A stretch of DNA of 64,000 nt from positions 59,148,546 through 59,212,545 of the forward strand of contig NC_065884.2 in assembly GCF_932274485.2 (NCBI RefSeq). Direction: 5' to 3'. The stretch is from Patella vulgata. Lineage: Eukaryota > Mollusca > Gastropoda > Patellidae. Below are positions 21,989-34,559 of the stretch, in pieces. Under the pieces are notes generated by a model. That model had not been told where the DNA came from and did not search any database. It worked only from the letters and a program-made list of their open reading frames with translations. The stretch's first letter is position 1; each line of letters opens with the position of its first letter. The position numbers and the translations under genes are program-made.

Positions 21989-24900
21989 TCACCATGCTGG
22001 GGCTGTGTTTGCCAATCGTCTCATACGTCTGCAAGAGAAAACAGAAAAAAATTCATTGATGTAGAAAAGGTTAGCCCCACTTCCACACGGGAAATATCAC
22101 AGACAAACAGGGGGCTTACTTCAAATTTAGCTCTTTACAGCTCCAGCATTGGGGCTTATGTCAAAAATAACACTTTACAACTAGATAAGGTCCAAGAACT
22201 ATACACAAATATTTACAGCATGACTATCCTTTCTTATGTAAACTCAAGGACATCATAAAGAAATTGGCATTTATTATCCAATATATTAAAGTTGCCGAAG
22301 GGATTGACTACAATAGTTATTTTGAGCTAATTCCCACCACTTTCCTCACCCAATCAACAGATTTATGACATAAATAAGCATATTTAAAGGGACAATAACA
22401 CTCTTGCTGGCTTGACAGCTCCAGAAAATAAAAAATAGCCTTATTCTAAGTACTAGATGTTTAAGTGTCCTACCTGTTGTGTAATTTATCCAAGTCACAT
22501 TTGAAAAGGTTTACGTTAGGCTTTTCAAATCATTTAGTTGAATTTTTCCAATTTTTTAAATTAGGTATGTTAAGATGAAATTTGTATCATCAATTAATTG
22601 AAATATTGTAAAATAGTACAATTTGTTGACCAGAATAAAGATTGGGACATATTATTCAGTTACAACAAGAGTGGTATTGAGCCTTTAACGAAAATGATAT
22701 GTTAATTCAATTACATTAATTTATATTACATTGGGCACCGTAACATATCAAATTTCATTTCTTCGTTCTCATCACGGTTCTTTAGTTGTATTATTGAATT
22801 AACAGTATCATAATTACTGGGGTTTAACATTCACTCAATACAAACTAGGTCATTTCAATTTTTTTTCAATAACTCATAAGTTGGACAGGTGACCCTACTC
22901 CTTGTCACGTACAAACTGGGAATTGAATCCATGTCAGTTGACTTCATTTCAGACCCTATGACCTAAAGGGCATTAGAATTTTCCTACCTTGTGTTTCTGT
23001 CTTGATCTCTGATCTTCTTCTCCATTTCAGCATCCGTTAATGTTTCCAGGAATGGACACCATGAATCAGCTTCGTGTTGATTTCTAATAGCTACTTCTAC
23101 TGTGGGTAGAGGAGCCTCACTATAATAAAATATATATATTATTTATAAGTATACAAAAAACCTGAAAAATATTATGAATTCTACTTTAATTATTGACTGA
23201 CTGTTTTATGGGGGGGTCAACAGATTTTAAATAGACTTATCTACATGAAGAGAATCACATTTACCATCCGACCTCTGAATACTCCGGCACTCTGTGAAAT
23301 CCGACATCATTTTCATGTCCCGATTTATTTCCTTATTATTTCAGGCAAAAAATCTTTGAGTAATCCGTACTCTGAATATTCCGAATTACGACATCAATCA
23401 ACCGTCCCGTCACACGATTTCCATTGAATCAACACTGTATAATCTGGCCTTCAATCGGTGGGTTTGAAGCCACCAAAGATTAACAAGCAATCACCAATTA
23501 ATTATAGGTGAGATTAAAACTCGCTCGCGTAGGTCTTTGTTGATTACTTTGATAATTTTACAATCTCTTGTAAGACAGTTGTGACAAATCCACTGTACTT
23601 TAAAATTTTTGTCAATTTGTCAATGATGTGGTAATGCTTATTTTCTTTTGCTATGCGTGAAATGTCAGAATTTTTTCTGGAACAGTAACATTCCTGTTTA
23701 CTCTTTTACATGTACCACTAGTGATGAGCTAATTATGGATCATATCAGTTTTACCCAACAAGGTATAGATGGCTCCTTTGAAGTGTTTATTTACTAATCT
23801 TCATAACAAAGCTCCACATTTATCTCAATAACATGCCTCAAAAACCAAAACATATTGGTAAAAAAGGAGAACAAGGCTGTCTGTACACATCTCTTCTGAC
23901 TTTTATCCTATCCAAATGACTAGACACATATAGCCTGTCAGCTCCACAGTCTAGAGGTATTACTCTCTTTGGACGAGTGCTAGGAGTGTAAACATTCTTC
24001 TTTAATAGTATTGAATAAATCCTAAAACTTACCTAAATGCATATGTTCTACCATGCCAACTAAGCTGTCCTCTGATACTATAGGCTATACATGTTACAAA
24101 TTCACCACCTAAACCTACAACAATAATAGAACAGCAGAGTCAGTTTCAATCAAAAACAAACCTACAAGATATTCCATCCAGAACTGTTAAAATGTTAAGA
24201 AAACGGACATGTTTTTGTGATCTTACACTTTAAAATTGGGCTATGATTAGCGTTTTTAAACTAACATGAGTTTTAGCATCTACTGTTCAGCAACAACTTG
24301 GCTAATTAAGATGGACTTATGTCTTGCAGCATGCTCTGTAAGTCAATGTGAGGAAAATCTTCCCCAGATAACACTACAAACAACTCTTATTTTGAAGTCT
24401 CACTGTCACCGATTCTTTTATGGTCATTCCAACATGCACACAAGACCTCAATTTTTTTTTATCCACTCCAAACAACTAGATACTGTTTCTAGATACTCTG
24501 TCGTGTACTACTGAAATTCAAGGGGAAATCATACTGGTAAATCCTGGCAAACTTCATGTTCAATATGGGTTGTACCCCAGATGTCCTGGTTAGTGAGCCA
24601 GCATCTCCATCACCATGGCTCTGTTATACTAAAGGAGCAATCACACCAGATTTATAAAAAAAACCCCAAAAAACTTGACACAAACAAGAGAGATTTTAAG
24701 AAGTGTTATACCTAATTCAGCACATAATTTTGTAGCAAATTCTTCTGGATTATTTTCTTTGTCAGACATATCCCATTCAAACTGGTCCACTAATGATATA
24801 TTACCAACATGTATATTTAACTGTAAATAAAACAATTTTATAAATATTTACTGGTCAATATAAGTACATGCATGAAGGATTATATATGTAAACGGGGACC

Positions 24901-27900
24901 CTACATTTTACCAAGAATATTACTAGGAAAACTTCCATGTATAAATCCTCAAAACTTTTGCATCCAGAGGGAAGAATGATGTGCGATCAGCGGAATCCAG
25001 CTCGCAGGACAGACATCTCATTGTGTAGTTGAGACTTGGTCTTTGCAGGAGGGAGGTGAAATGATATGAAATGATGTTTAACTTCCGCTTAATGAAGTCG
25101 GTAATTTTGAGGCTAATACATGGCGTATTTTTATTTCATTAATTTGCTTGTGGGAGGAAACACAGAGAAAACCCACACGGCTAGGTAGTCGACCATACTC
25201 AGTGTCACATTGTAAATCTGAGATCAAAACCATGCTACTTGACTCAATGACATGCAATTAGACCACATAAGTCCTTCTCTCCCCCTTTTCTTTTTTGGGC
25301 ATAGCTGTCTATGCATTAAATGCAATCCCTTCAAAACACAATGACTATGTCTTTCCTTTTTTTTTTATTTCAGCATAAAAATTTGAATTATTATTCAAAC
25401 TATAAAGGACTGTGAGGAAGTTGGACTCCTAGCCACATCTATGAGAAGATATATATATGAGTTATCATCAAATTAATACACAAACCTTTAATATAACTCT
25501 TTGGTCTGCTGATGGTTCTTCGATTACTTCGTTAGCAGGATATGCCTCTATTTGTTGTCGAATAGCTTGAGCAATTGCAGATACAAAATTTAACGGATTC
25601 AAGTCTAAATCATCACATAATATTTCTGCAAACTGTTCTGGTGTTATTAAAGTTTCTGGAAAAAAAAAGTAAAATATCAACAAAGGCCACTTGACCTCTT
25701 CCGCTGGCCAACTCTGAAAATACTAACAACAATTCTGTAAAGGGTGGGTTTTTTTTATAACTTCAGTAACCCCAATATGACGTATCCACAGATGATATTT
25801 TGTTTCAGCTTATTTTTGAGTTGTCACCATATGGTTTCCATATTTGTTTTGTTTTTGTTTTAAAAAAGATATTGGGTGATAAATAAAATATTTCGCTTCA
25901 ACTTTTTGTTTTGTCTCCCTATGGTTTCCATATTTGTTTTGTTATTTTGATTAACACTTTAGCACTCTATACATGTAAATTGTGACCACCCAAGCTCCTT
26001 AAAAAAAACATACATCAAACTCTGTAGCTCATTTTCGAAACAGCTCAAAACACGTGAATCGCAAATTTAGTATGCAGTCCTAACAGCTATTCAGATAATT
26101 TGAGATGTTAAAGATGGCATTAATTACGGGCAACCCGGGGGCTAAAGAGTTCAGAAAGATATGGGGTTGATAACTAAAATCCCTTAATGTTTATCTTTTC
26201 ATATCAACACTTATTGATAAAGTAAAACTATTTGACTATCTGAACAAGATTTACTATATATTCTCATTCACAATCAAAACGGTCACTTTTTATAAACAAA
26301 ATGCAAAAAAGGTTACGTAACATAATCAGTGAGTTACTATACAGCGCTGGTTATAAAAATATAAATCTTTGATGCAAGATATTGCAATCATACCATTTTT
26401 ATTCCAAGTAAAACAATCTCTTAATTTCTGTCCATCAAATTCCATATCTAGTCTGATTGGCACTAGTTGTTCTTGAATGCTGGCATTTTCTAAATTCAAT
26501 GTTGGGTCAGTATCATCAAAACTGAAAACCATGCAAAATATATACTGTACTAAATTTCATACAAAATCACACTCAAAACTACTACCACCAACATATTACA
26601 AGCAACATATTTTGTACTAGCATTTAATGAAAATGATTACAAAAATTCAAACATGTGTACATGTTTCTCAGTAAAGGATTGACAGATTTGCCCACAATCT
26701 AAACCATGACAAAATTAATTGCACTTTGACATAAAAAGTCAAATGGAAAACCTAAAGCGGCTTATAGCCATTTGAGGATTTTGAATTATGCAAATTTATC
26801 ATCCAAAAAGCAATGCCAATCATAAAATTGATCAGTTCTGTCCAGTATATACAAAAGATCAAACATATTAAACATGACTCAACATTTGGCACCCTCTTCT
26901 GAAAAATCTTTTGATAGGCCTCACTTTAACAACATAGAATCCAAGTTAAGGGATTATCTACTTTTGTTTTTTTAATCAAAGGCACTACCATCAATTTGAG
27001 GATGTCTTATCATTGATAAAGCTGTTGAAAATTAGATATTGTTAAAAAAAAAAATACTTGATCAAAATCAGTCACTTTAAGAGCTAATGCCATTTAAGGG
27101 GCTAATGCCTCTCTTAATCTATGATGTTATTTATTACTATTATTAGATAAATTAAGATTGATAATTATTTACTTACCACAATGGAAATGTTCTTATTTTA
27201 GATTTGCCCAGTCTATTTCTATTAATAGGTGTAGAACAGGGAACAGCATCTAAATGATGAGAGCTGGTTGGTATTGTTGGTACCCAGGCTGCTTTCTTTT
27301 GCTTTGAATCTCTGCTAGAACAAAAAGATAAGAATGGAAACAATGTAGATGTATCTAATATTTCATGGGGGTATCTTGAGTTAAGTGGTGTGGTTTTGAT
27401 TCCCAGCTTGTACAAGCAAATATATTTAATATGGAAGATTCATTCATCATTTTCAGAAATAGTGACTCAATTGATAAACAGAATTATAGCATTCAATTAA
27501 TTCTTGTGTTTGTCCTGTAGGCTTCTAGATAATTTTTATATGTGGTATTTTCCTCCCGCACCTATTAATAAAATTATCGAGTAATAAAATCAGAAGGTGA
27601 CCACTAGTAGTATCCCACAATAAATTCAAACGGAAGCTGTATATCTGTTATCCCTACTGGATTACTCGACTTTGTTTGCTTCTGAGAAGATGGGGGCTGG
27701 GGCATAAAGGTAGACAATCCAAACTGTTCTATGAAGGAGGCATGATATGAAAACAGATAATGGTCATCTAACTACAGCGTATTAGGTTTAAGGCCTAGGG
27801 CCTATTTTTGAATTGATTACTTAATTCTTCAGTGTTCTATATAGCATAAAGCTCTAGCTTGAGTTTGTCCACTTATATCTTTTTACACATGAGTGAAGAC

Positions 27901-30632
27901 TTTAGATATAACTACATGTAGGTTTGTCTGTAATACAGTTTAATTTAGAATGACTAAGAGGTTAAGACAGCTAGGGTTAAACTTGATGTTGTTCTTAAAT
28001 GAGTTGAGTGATTCCAAGTTTATTAAAAAATTGTAATAGTATGGTCAAATTTCAATGGTCAACATGGGTACATATATATTTGTATTTATAGAATTTGTAA
28101 TAACGGACCTGAAGGACATGGAGGAATCACTGTTGATAGAAACAGCCTTATATTTTTCATCACTGCCCTTAAAGATTTCATCCACTTCACAGACTTTTAA
28201 CAGAGTTATATTGGTAGCTAGCGAGTGCTGGCCAAATCCTAAAATAAACAATCAGAATGGTTGAAAAAACATTGCTGTGATAAAAAAAAAATTTCTTTTA
28301 AAAGCCTGCTGATCATCATTTACATATTTCAAATAATATCAAATTTTCACAGGGTAATCCAAGCTAAAATTTAATCAAAAAATGATCTTAAAACATTTAA
28401 TTAACCTGTTAAGTGTGTAGTTTTTAAAACGTTAACTACCCCCTATTGTGTAATTAATTTGACGAAAAACGTCATTTTTGGACCTTTTTATTCTCGAATA
28501 CAAATGACAGTAGTCTGAAACCATATTAAAACTAATGGTAAAGAGAGTTGTCTCCCTTCAATTAGATTTCCTCGACCAGATGTAATATAACGTCCTACAG
28601 TGAGTGGCAGTTGTCCAGGTCGTTACATAACGCCCCACGCATTTAACGGGTGAAGAAAATATACATGTAATCAAAATATCAAGGGTAGATAATCACCCGG
28701 CATGGTTTCAATAGATTTAAAAAGAGGATCATCAAAAGGTTTTAGCAAAGATCATGGGGAAAGTTGGTTTGTATTTGCCATATCCCATTTATATCTCCTG
28801 TAGAGGATGTCAAAAAATGTTGATCAATTTTAAATTCAACATATCTTTGTAAATACTGAACTGTTCCCCAACAATTATATAATAGTATCGATAATTATTT
28901 ACCCATAGCTGATATTTTCTTCCTTTCTTCTAGAGTAACTAGTCGTCGCCACATAGATGGATATCTTTTATAAAGGGAGCCCCGGAACATACGTAAATAT
29001 GTCCCCACCTGTAAAAAGTACATATATAATCTAAATTAACCAAAGACAGGAAACATTTCCTTTACCATAACAACTTCAACCTCTCCATACCATTATATTC
29101 CAAGAATTCATTAATAGGATTAACTAGGTAGCCATACAGATGGAGATCACTTAATCAAATTGAATTAAGGCAAGGCAACGACACATCTGGAGAATTACCA
29201 AGAATTATCGAAATGTAAACGAAATTACCCTTTATGTACGGGAAACGCTTGTGGGAAATACCGCTCTAGCGTCACGCGGTTTGGGATTTTCCATCACTAC
29301 AGCTCACTTGATTGGTGAATGCACACCTTAGTTTTCAAAGGATACTTACATAGAGCCAACCAAACGATAGATAACATTTTTGTGATTATTATAGTGTGAT
29401 GCCACAGTCAAAGGTAGGTTACAGTGGTAGAAAACACTAAACAGGATTAATATGGTATCATTAAGATTATAATAAATACATTTTCATTCAAGATGTTAAG
29501 ATTTTCATAAATTTCAGCTGGCTGTAACATGTGGATTTAAGTTTTAAAATTGGTACGAGCGATTCTGAAGGGGAAATACCGTTTATGACGTCACTCAGAT
29601 ATGACCAAAAAGCACCTATTTTTGTGCTATGGCACACATTGATTGTGAGGTAACTTATAGAGCATTTTGATTACATTATTGACATTGATCTCAGATTTTA
29701 AAATTCCATAACTTTGGATCTACTTAGTATATTTTGATGAAATAAAGTTTTTTAGCAAGTAATACTTTATGTTTATTTATTTTCCCCCCTCCCCAAAAAA
29801 AATTCTGTCATTTAAAACATTGACCTGAAACCTCTACACTCTACACCCTGTACCCGCAGGCCAGTCTTCAGAGTATGTCCGATTTCAACCACTGCACGTC
29901 TGCACGCGTACATTAACCATACATGGCAATTCGATTGGGTCAATTTGCCCCGCACGCCGAGTCACTTCACTACTTACCGTTATGGTAGTTGTCTCCCTTG
30001 CATGTCGGGTATTATCGTTATTGTCGAATGTGGATCGACAACGGATTACTGTGTACAGGGGAAAAATGACAATTAGTACTGATTAAAGTAAATTTGCCGT
30101 GTGCAAGGTAAAAATGTTGTGCCCAACTGGCGTGCAAATCTAAAGAAAATTTGCGTGCACTGATCTCTGAAAAAAATTACTCGTGCGTGCATCGGACAGA
30201 CTGCATACTCTGCAGACTGGCCCACAGGTAAGTCATAAATGCTATCTGATCTCGATTCTATCTCAGTCACTGAGAAGAGAAAACTTGATTACACTTGACT
30301 GTAATTATGTCAAAATCATGTAAAATTCCGGAGGTACAATCGAGTATCCCTCAGCTCCATCCAATCCATTGTATTTATAGTGTGAATCACAAGTGTATTG
30401 TCAATCAAAATCACAGTGAGAACAGAGAATACGATCAGTCCGTCGAGAAACAAAGGGTTTGCTCTACGTTATTGGTCTATTCATAAGGTTTTTTCTATTG
30501 CTATGCCATCTTTAAACATTATTTTACCTCAGAACCGATGTAATAAAGTTCCCCATTTTCTTCTAGCCTAAATGCTCGTGGTTTTTCACCATACGTCTTT
30601 GTACTAAAACTGGTCATGGCAGTCGCCATCAT
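21989..30632 (-). CDS. SMARCB1: SMARCB1 / SNF5 / INI1, core BAF (SWI/SNF) chromatin-remodelling subunit
   Basis: Ten coding exons read down the minus strand: 30528-30632, 28903-29008, 28109-28238, 27177-27314, 26394-26521, 25486-25655, 24712-24820, 24033-24114, 22988-23119 and 21989-22028. All introns are GT-AG, phases agree, and the sum is 1140 nt (379 aa plus stop; the human protein is about 385). Residues 1-113 match the N-terminal winged-helix region ([30 protein letters not shown]). Residues about 165-330 are the SNF5 domain with its two repeats ([35 protein letters not shown]). The end, [20 protein letters not shown], is the basic helix known in the family to contact the nucleosome acidic patch. 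The protein is nuclear and supports nucleosome remodelling. The start is the first of two tandem ATGs (30632 and 30629), which gives an N-terminus of the usual length. Exons are free of inserts; introns carry SINE and MITE copies. The identification is very secure. Confidence 0.96.
22384..22688. mobile_element. MITE with about 23-bp terminal inverted repeats and TTAA ends, in SMARCB1 intron 9
   Basis: The left end (AAAGGGACAATAACACTCTTG) and the right end (CAAGAGTGGTATTGAGCCTTT) are inverted repeats with a few mismatches. TTAA lies at both edges, as expected of piggyBac-type non-autonomous elements. The interior is AT-rich and codes for nothing. The assignment to piggyBac is inference from the TTAA only. 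Confidence 0.5.
22818..22975 (-). mobile_element. SINE-B, decayed copy in SMARCB1 intron 9
   Basis: Reads, in reverse, the SINE-B tail (ggtttaacattcactc, acaaactaggtcattt) and the part around the CTACTCCTTGTCACGTACAA block, with the middle missing. It ends about 12 bp before SMARCB1 exon 9. Confidence 0.6.
24264..24622 (-). mobile_element. SINE-A, old diverged copy in SMARCB1 intron 7
   Basis: It follows the SINE-A order in reverse: the ACTGTTC..GGCTAAT..AAGA block, the TTTTATG..CATTCC block, the CAACTAGATAC block, and a head ending TCACCATGGCTC. It is heavily diverged and lies just before SMARCB1 exon 7 in plus coordinates. Confidence 0.6.
25061..25270 (-). mobile_element. SINE-B, decayed copy in SMARCB1 intron 6
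   Basis: Shows the SINE-B order in reverse: gaaatgatgtttaac, gtgggaggaaac, accatactcagtgtcac, and a terminal catg..attagaccacata. It is strongly diverged. Confidence 0.5.
25790..25945. repeat. two-copy local duplication in SMARCB1 intron 5
   Basis: The phrase CATATGGTTTCCATATTTG and its neighbourhood occur twice, about 90 bp apart, with the surrounding tattttg/tcaactttttg text also shared. This is a simple diverged tandem duplication. Confidence 0.5.
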
Positions 30633-30668
30633 TGTGTTCAACGCCACCTGCAACAAAGGGCGACAACT

Positions 30669-31991
30669 GTGACTGATTTATTAGGATGCAGACCACCATT
30701 AATTGGAATGTTAATTCTGTCTTCTTTGCCCGGCTCTAACTTTTCCCAAAATTTTCGTTATGCTGAATGCTTTCCACAACAGATAGAGAAACAATTTGCC
30801 ATGTCTTTAAATCAAAATGTGCATGAGGTTGACCGCCAAAATTTTGAGATACACAAACTTGAAGTAGCATACTAAAAACTTGAAAATATTCGTGCATATC
30901 AGAGAGAGATAAAAATTGCTATAAATAGACGAATTACAATTTGGTACTGAGATGGTGTAATCTTATGGTAGTCTGCCTCCTATAGATCGACAGGGACTTG
31001 TTTCCTTCATACTAGCATCTGCCAAGTATCGTTCGTCAAAAACATATATTATTTTGATTATCATAACAAATTTACAAATTTTCATGCCGTTTTATTTTTT
31101 ATTTTGTTGCTTCACTTTATAATAATATAATGTAATACTCGGTATCTATTTATATGGTATATTACAGTTCCTCGATAAAATCAAAGCAAACGCTTGGGCT
31201 CTGCGTTACCAGATTTCGCTTTAAACAATTTAAGCTAGCATAGTAATTAATCTACCCCCTGAGTAGACTATATAATAAAGGTTTATAACTTTTCTTTAGT
31301 ACCTTTTTTCTGCAGCATTCCACAATCGTTTTTAAAGGACCCTACTTCGAATGCTTAGTCTAATTTTACGACAGGGTCATAAGGACAAGGCCGTGGAGAA
31401 AAAAATCTCAGAGAACAGTGAAACGTATTTTTACGCCCCCCCCCCCCGCCAAAAAAACCCATACATTTAAACAACCCAAAAGCTTTTTACCATATTCCCA
31501 CAATAAATAAGCCCCGGAAGTTTTTTCCCTCACTTTAAAGTCAGCAAAAGTTAATAGTTAACGAATTTGTGTATGGATAAGTGATTTGGTTAAAAATAAT
31601 TAGGTGAATCTATAGAATTATTCAAATTTGCATATATTTTCTCGGTGCATAGTGTATTGACTATTTCATTTGAATTTGTATTAATTGAACTTGTATTTAT
31701 TTTGGCTTCATCACCGAACATTTTGTGCAGTCATGAATTGCATAAATGTGAAAATTCGCGTTAAAATGCATAACTGTCATTTTCTGAATTTCAAATGTAT
31801 TACCTGGATCTGAGAAGAAACACCGAATTTGGCCACAATTCCCCTCTGACAAACAGGCCTGATTATTAAGTCTTGATACAATGAAAAGCCCAGTTGTCAT
31901 TATTGCAATGAAATTAATTTTAAACGTTGACTTTAATTCCAAATTATCTTCTCATTTTTTTTTAATTCTGAAATACACTATTATAATTAGG
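30669..31991. other. SMARCB1 upstream flank; no gene recognised
   Basis: Presumed SMARCB1 promoter and 5' UTR plus intergenic AT-rich DNA. An open stretch of 68 codons runs on the plus strand from 30669, but I recognise no protein and it shows no splice or domain support. A C-tract of 11 lies near 31437. Confidence 0.4.
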
Positions 31992-32236
31992 ATTTCCCGA
32001 GTCAGTAATGCCTAGCAAGGAACATCGTATAGTTGTTCGGATGAGACGAAAAACGGAGGTCTCATGTACACCTCGATCGCACGTAAAAAACCCTTGGCAA
32101 TTGGAGAAAAGACTCTAGAGACACTGTTGTCCGGGCAAAATGTCTCTTATAGCAAACTGCATAGCTTAATTATGCCCGCTCTTCATTAGCCCAGAAATAG
32201 CAAAAAAGTAGGACGATAAACCTCATTTCATTGCAG
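31992..32236 (+). mobile_element. SINE-A, headless copy
   Basis: TTTCCCGAGTCAGTAATGCC, GTTCGGATGAGACGAAAAAC, CCCTTGGCAATTGGAG, ATAAACCTCATTTCATTGC. Confidence 0.75.
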
Positions 32237-33029
32237 GGTTTTTTTTCTGTTGGTGTTGAAGTGTGGTATTGCTAAATACATCGGTATTGTTTGCTATATA
32301 TATATATATATTCCTCCACACACATATTATGAAATGTCTACCGTTAGCAAATTTTTCTAGAAGATGGTGCCAAGGATTATCTGTAGAAACTATTACACGC
32401 ATGCCAACTGGCTCTCTGCATTAGACATCTCATACACGCGTGCTCACAGTTTCACCTTGCTAGAACACTTTTGACTATTTCAAGTTGTCTGAAAGATTAG
32501 CATAAACCATTAAAAAACAGTAGTCTTTGCTATGAAATCTTTAAAAGATGACTTAACAAAACCTGCATATGCCCATTTTTTGGAACGTGTACTTATTGAA
32601 TAATCGTCCTATCTTCAGACGATTAAAAACCCAAACCCATCTGAATTAAATCTATATAATAAAAGATAATTTGTTTGTTCGCTATGTAAAACTAACTATA
32701 CGGTTGAATTTTTTCTGGCAAATTCTTGACTCAAAATCAAAACTATCTAAAGACATTCGCCCGTGCAGGTAACTAATTTCGGATAGTAAGCACACACACC
32801 ACAACTATTAAAATTAACAATATTTAAAGCGGGTGAATTAAAAGTTCAATATACACGGCTCGATGACTTCAGACGACACGGGCGTTATCACCCATAACTC
32901 ACAGTGAATTCATATATATATAACAGCTCATAAATCACGAGTTTGTGTTTTAATTTACTAGTGTTTAGGCAGTGCAGTTTCCAGTCATACGTTTATTAAT
33001 CATCATTCAATGCATAATATACCGGGATC
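32237..33029. other. nothing recognised; (TA)n near 32297
   Basis: AT-rich with one short (TA) run. No coding or known repeat. Confidence 0.4.
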
Positions 33030-33157
33030 AAGTCGAATTTCATCCTAAGATTGTTGCCAGCAATCTACAGGCCCCGTATAGGCTACAGTAACAGGAACAA
33101 AACGGTGTATGCCGAATTCCACTTGAGATTATTAGTCGGGGAACATTTACCCCGAAT

Positions 33158-33338
33158 AGCCACGGTGGCTTAATGAGTAGGATAATATAAGTGCCTAGTC
33201 GGTCGGATGGGAAGGCCACGTTCGAGTGCACATAGAACCGTTGTGTCAAAATTCCCCCCATCATAGCACAATCGTTTTTGTTTTCCTGCAGTTGGTGGAG
33301 AGAATTAGGACGTTAAATCCCATTTCATTTCATTTACA
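33158..33338 (+). mobile_element. SINE-A with large internal deletions
   Basis: Head CCACGGTGGCTTAATGAGTA, then GTCGGTCGGATGGGAAGG, CATCATAGCACAATCG, GACGTTAAATCCCATTTC and tail. Box B is lost. Confidence 0.7.
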
Positions 33339-33713
33339 CCATACAATGTGCCAAAGCGATTCAAAATTAGATTTCTCGGATACAGCAAACATCTGTGCCT
33401 TTCCTCTCGATACACACCACTACTCTCGAACTGACATTAGATCAGAATCTACACCTATTGTTTGCTTTATTTCCCTAGAAACTAAAATAATGGCCCCGGG
33501 CCTAGTCTGTGTCCTGTATAGACAGATACCGAAACGTAAAAGCAATATATTGATCTGATAATATATAGTATAAATCTATGTTTAATTACGTATGGTTACC
33601 TCATTTATATACCGACTTCAAGCCCCCTCTTATAATTTCTATAAGGGTTGTATTTTCTTGAATAATATATTACCAATTAAAGAAACTCCCTGTTGCTATT
33701 TGGGTGGGTGGGG

Positions 33714-33868
33714 GGGGGGGCACGCTGGCTCTGTGAGTATTAGACGCTAGCTCCCTGACCAGGAGGACTCGGCCGGGTTCGCTTCCGGTATTGGCTGAGG
33801 AAGTTCCTCGGGATTTTTCCGATGCGGTACCCCCTTGTCAACGAAGCAGGACGGAGGGCCTGGCAAAG
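33714..33868 (+). mobile_element. SINE-A head half
   Basis: CACGCTGGCTCTGTGAGTAT, CGGCCGGGTTCGCTTCCGGT, GTACCCCCTTGTCAACGAAG. It stops where an opposite copy begins. Confidence 0.75.
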
Positions 33869-34190
33869 ACGAAATGAAATGAATCGAGATTAAACGTCCA
33901 CTGTTCTGCTTCCCCTGCGCTAAGGACGACGGGCATACGCCATACAGGCAATTTTTGCCCAGACAGTGGTACTCGGTCTACTTTTATTTAGAATTCTAAC
34001 TATCAATATATCTTTTACTATATATATGTGTGCACGCCAATGTGTACACGGGACCTTGATTGTCTGTCCCATCCGAACGAAAGTTGTCCCTTGCCAGCTT
34101 GCAAGTCGTTCGGATGGAAAAAAAACTGTATGGCCTATGCTCATCTTCATTACAGCAGTCGGTGTAGCAACGTTAAATCCCATTTTTGTA
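33869..34190 (-). mobile_element. SINE-A, reverse, rearranged
   Basis: GACGAAATGAAATGAATCGA, GACGGGCATACGCCATAC, CACGCCAATGTGTACACGGG, TCCCATCCGAACGAAAG. A forward fragment then resumes (GTCGTTCGGATGGAAAAAAA to GTTAAATCCCATTTT), so two copies are mixed here. Confidence 0.65.
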
Positions 34191-34559
34191 GACATGTGTG
34201 GAGGTGTAGGAGGGGATTTTTAAATCTAGTTTTAGAATTCGTATATCTGAATAATTATTCGGCATAGATTTACTCACCCAATGGGCCGGAGGCATGACGA
34301 AGACTAACCAGTAATATAATTTAAATGATTACTAATTTTTGCTGAATATTGTTTAAATTGATTTAAATTAGCAATGTGCTATTTGTTGCGAAATCATCAG
34401 TGGCATAAAAATTGCAGCGAGAGACACATAAAAACACACCTGTTCTATGGCTGAACTCAGAATAAACATATATTTAAAAGGATTCCAGTTATTGGCCAAC
34501 TCATATTTGCTGAATAATTGTTTGCAGCGATACTGACATACCCCACCCACTTTAAAGCA

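Noticed and set aside
30669-30875. Divergent gene next to the SMARCB1 start
   Set aside because: 68 codons, no recognised domain, no splice signals or codon-use support.
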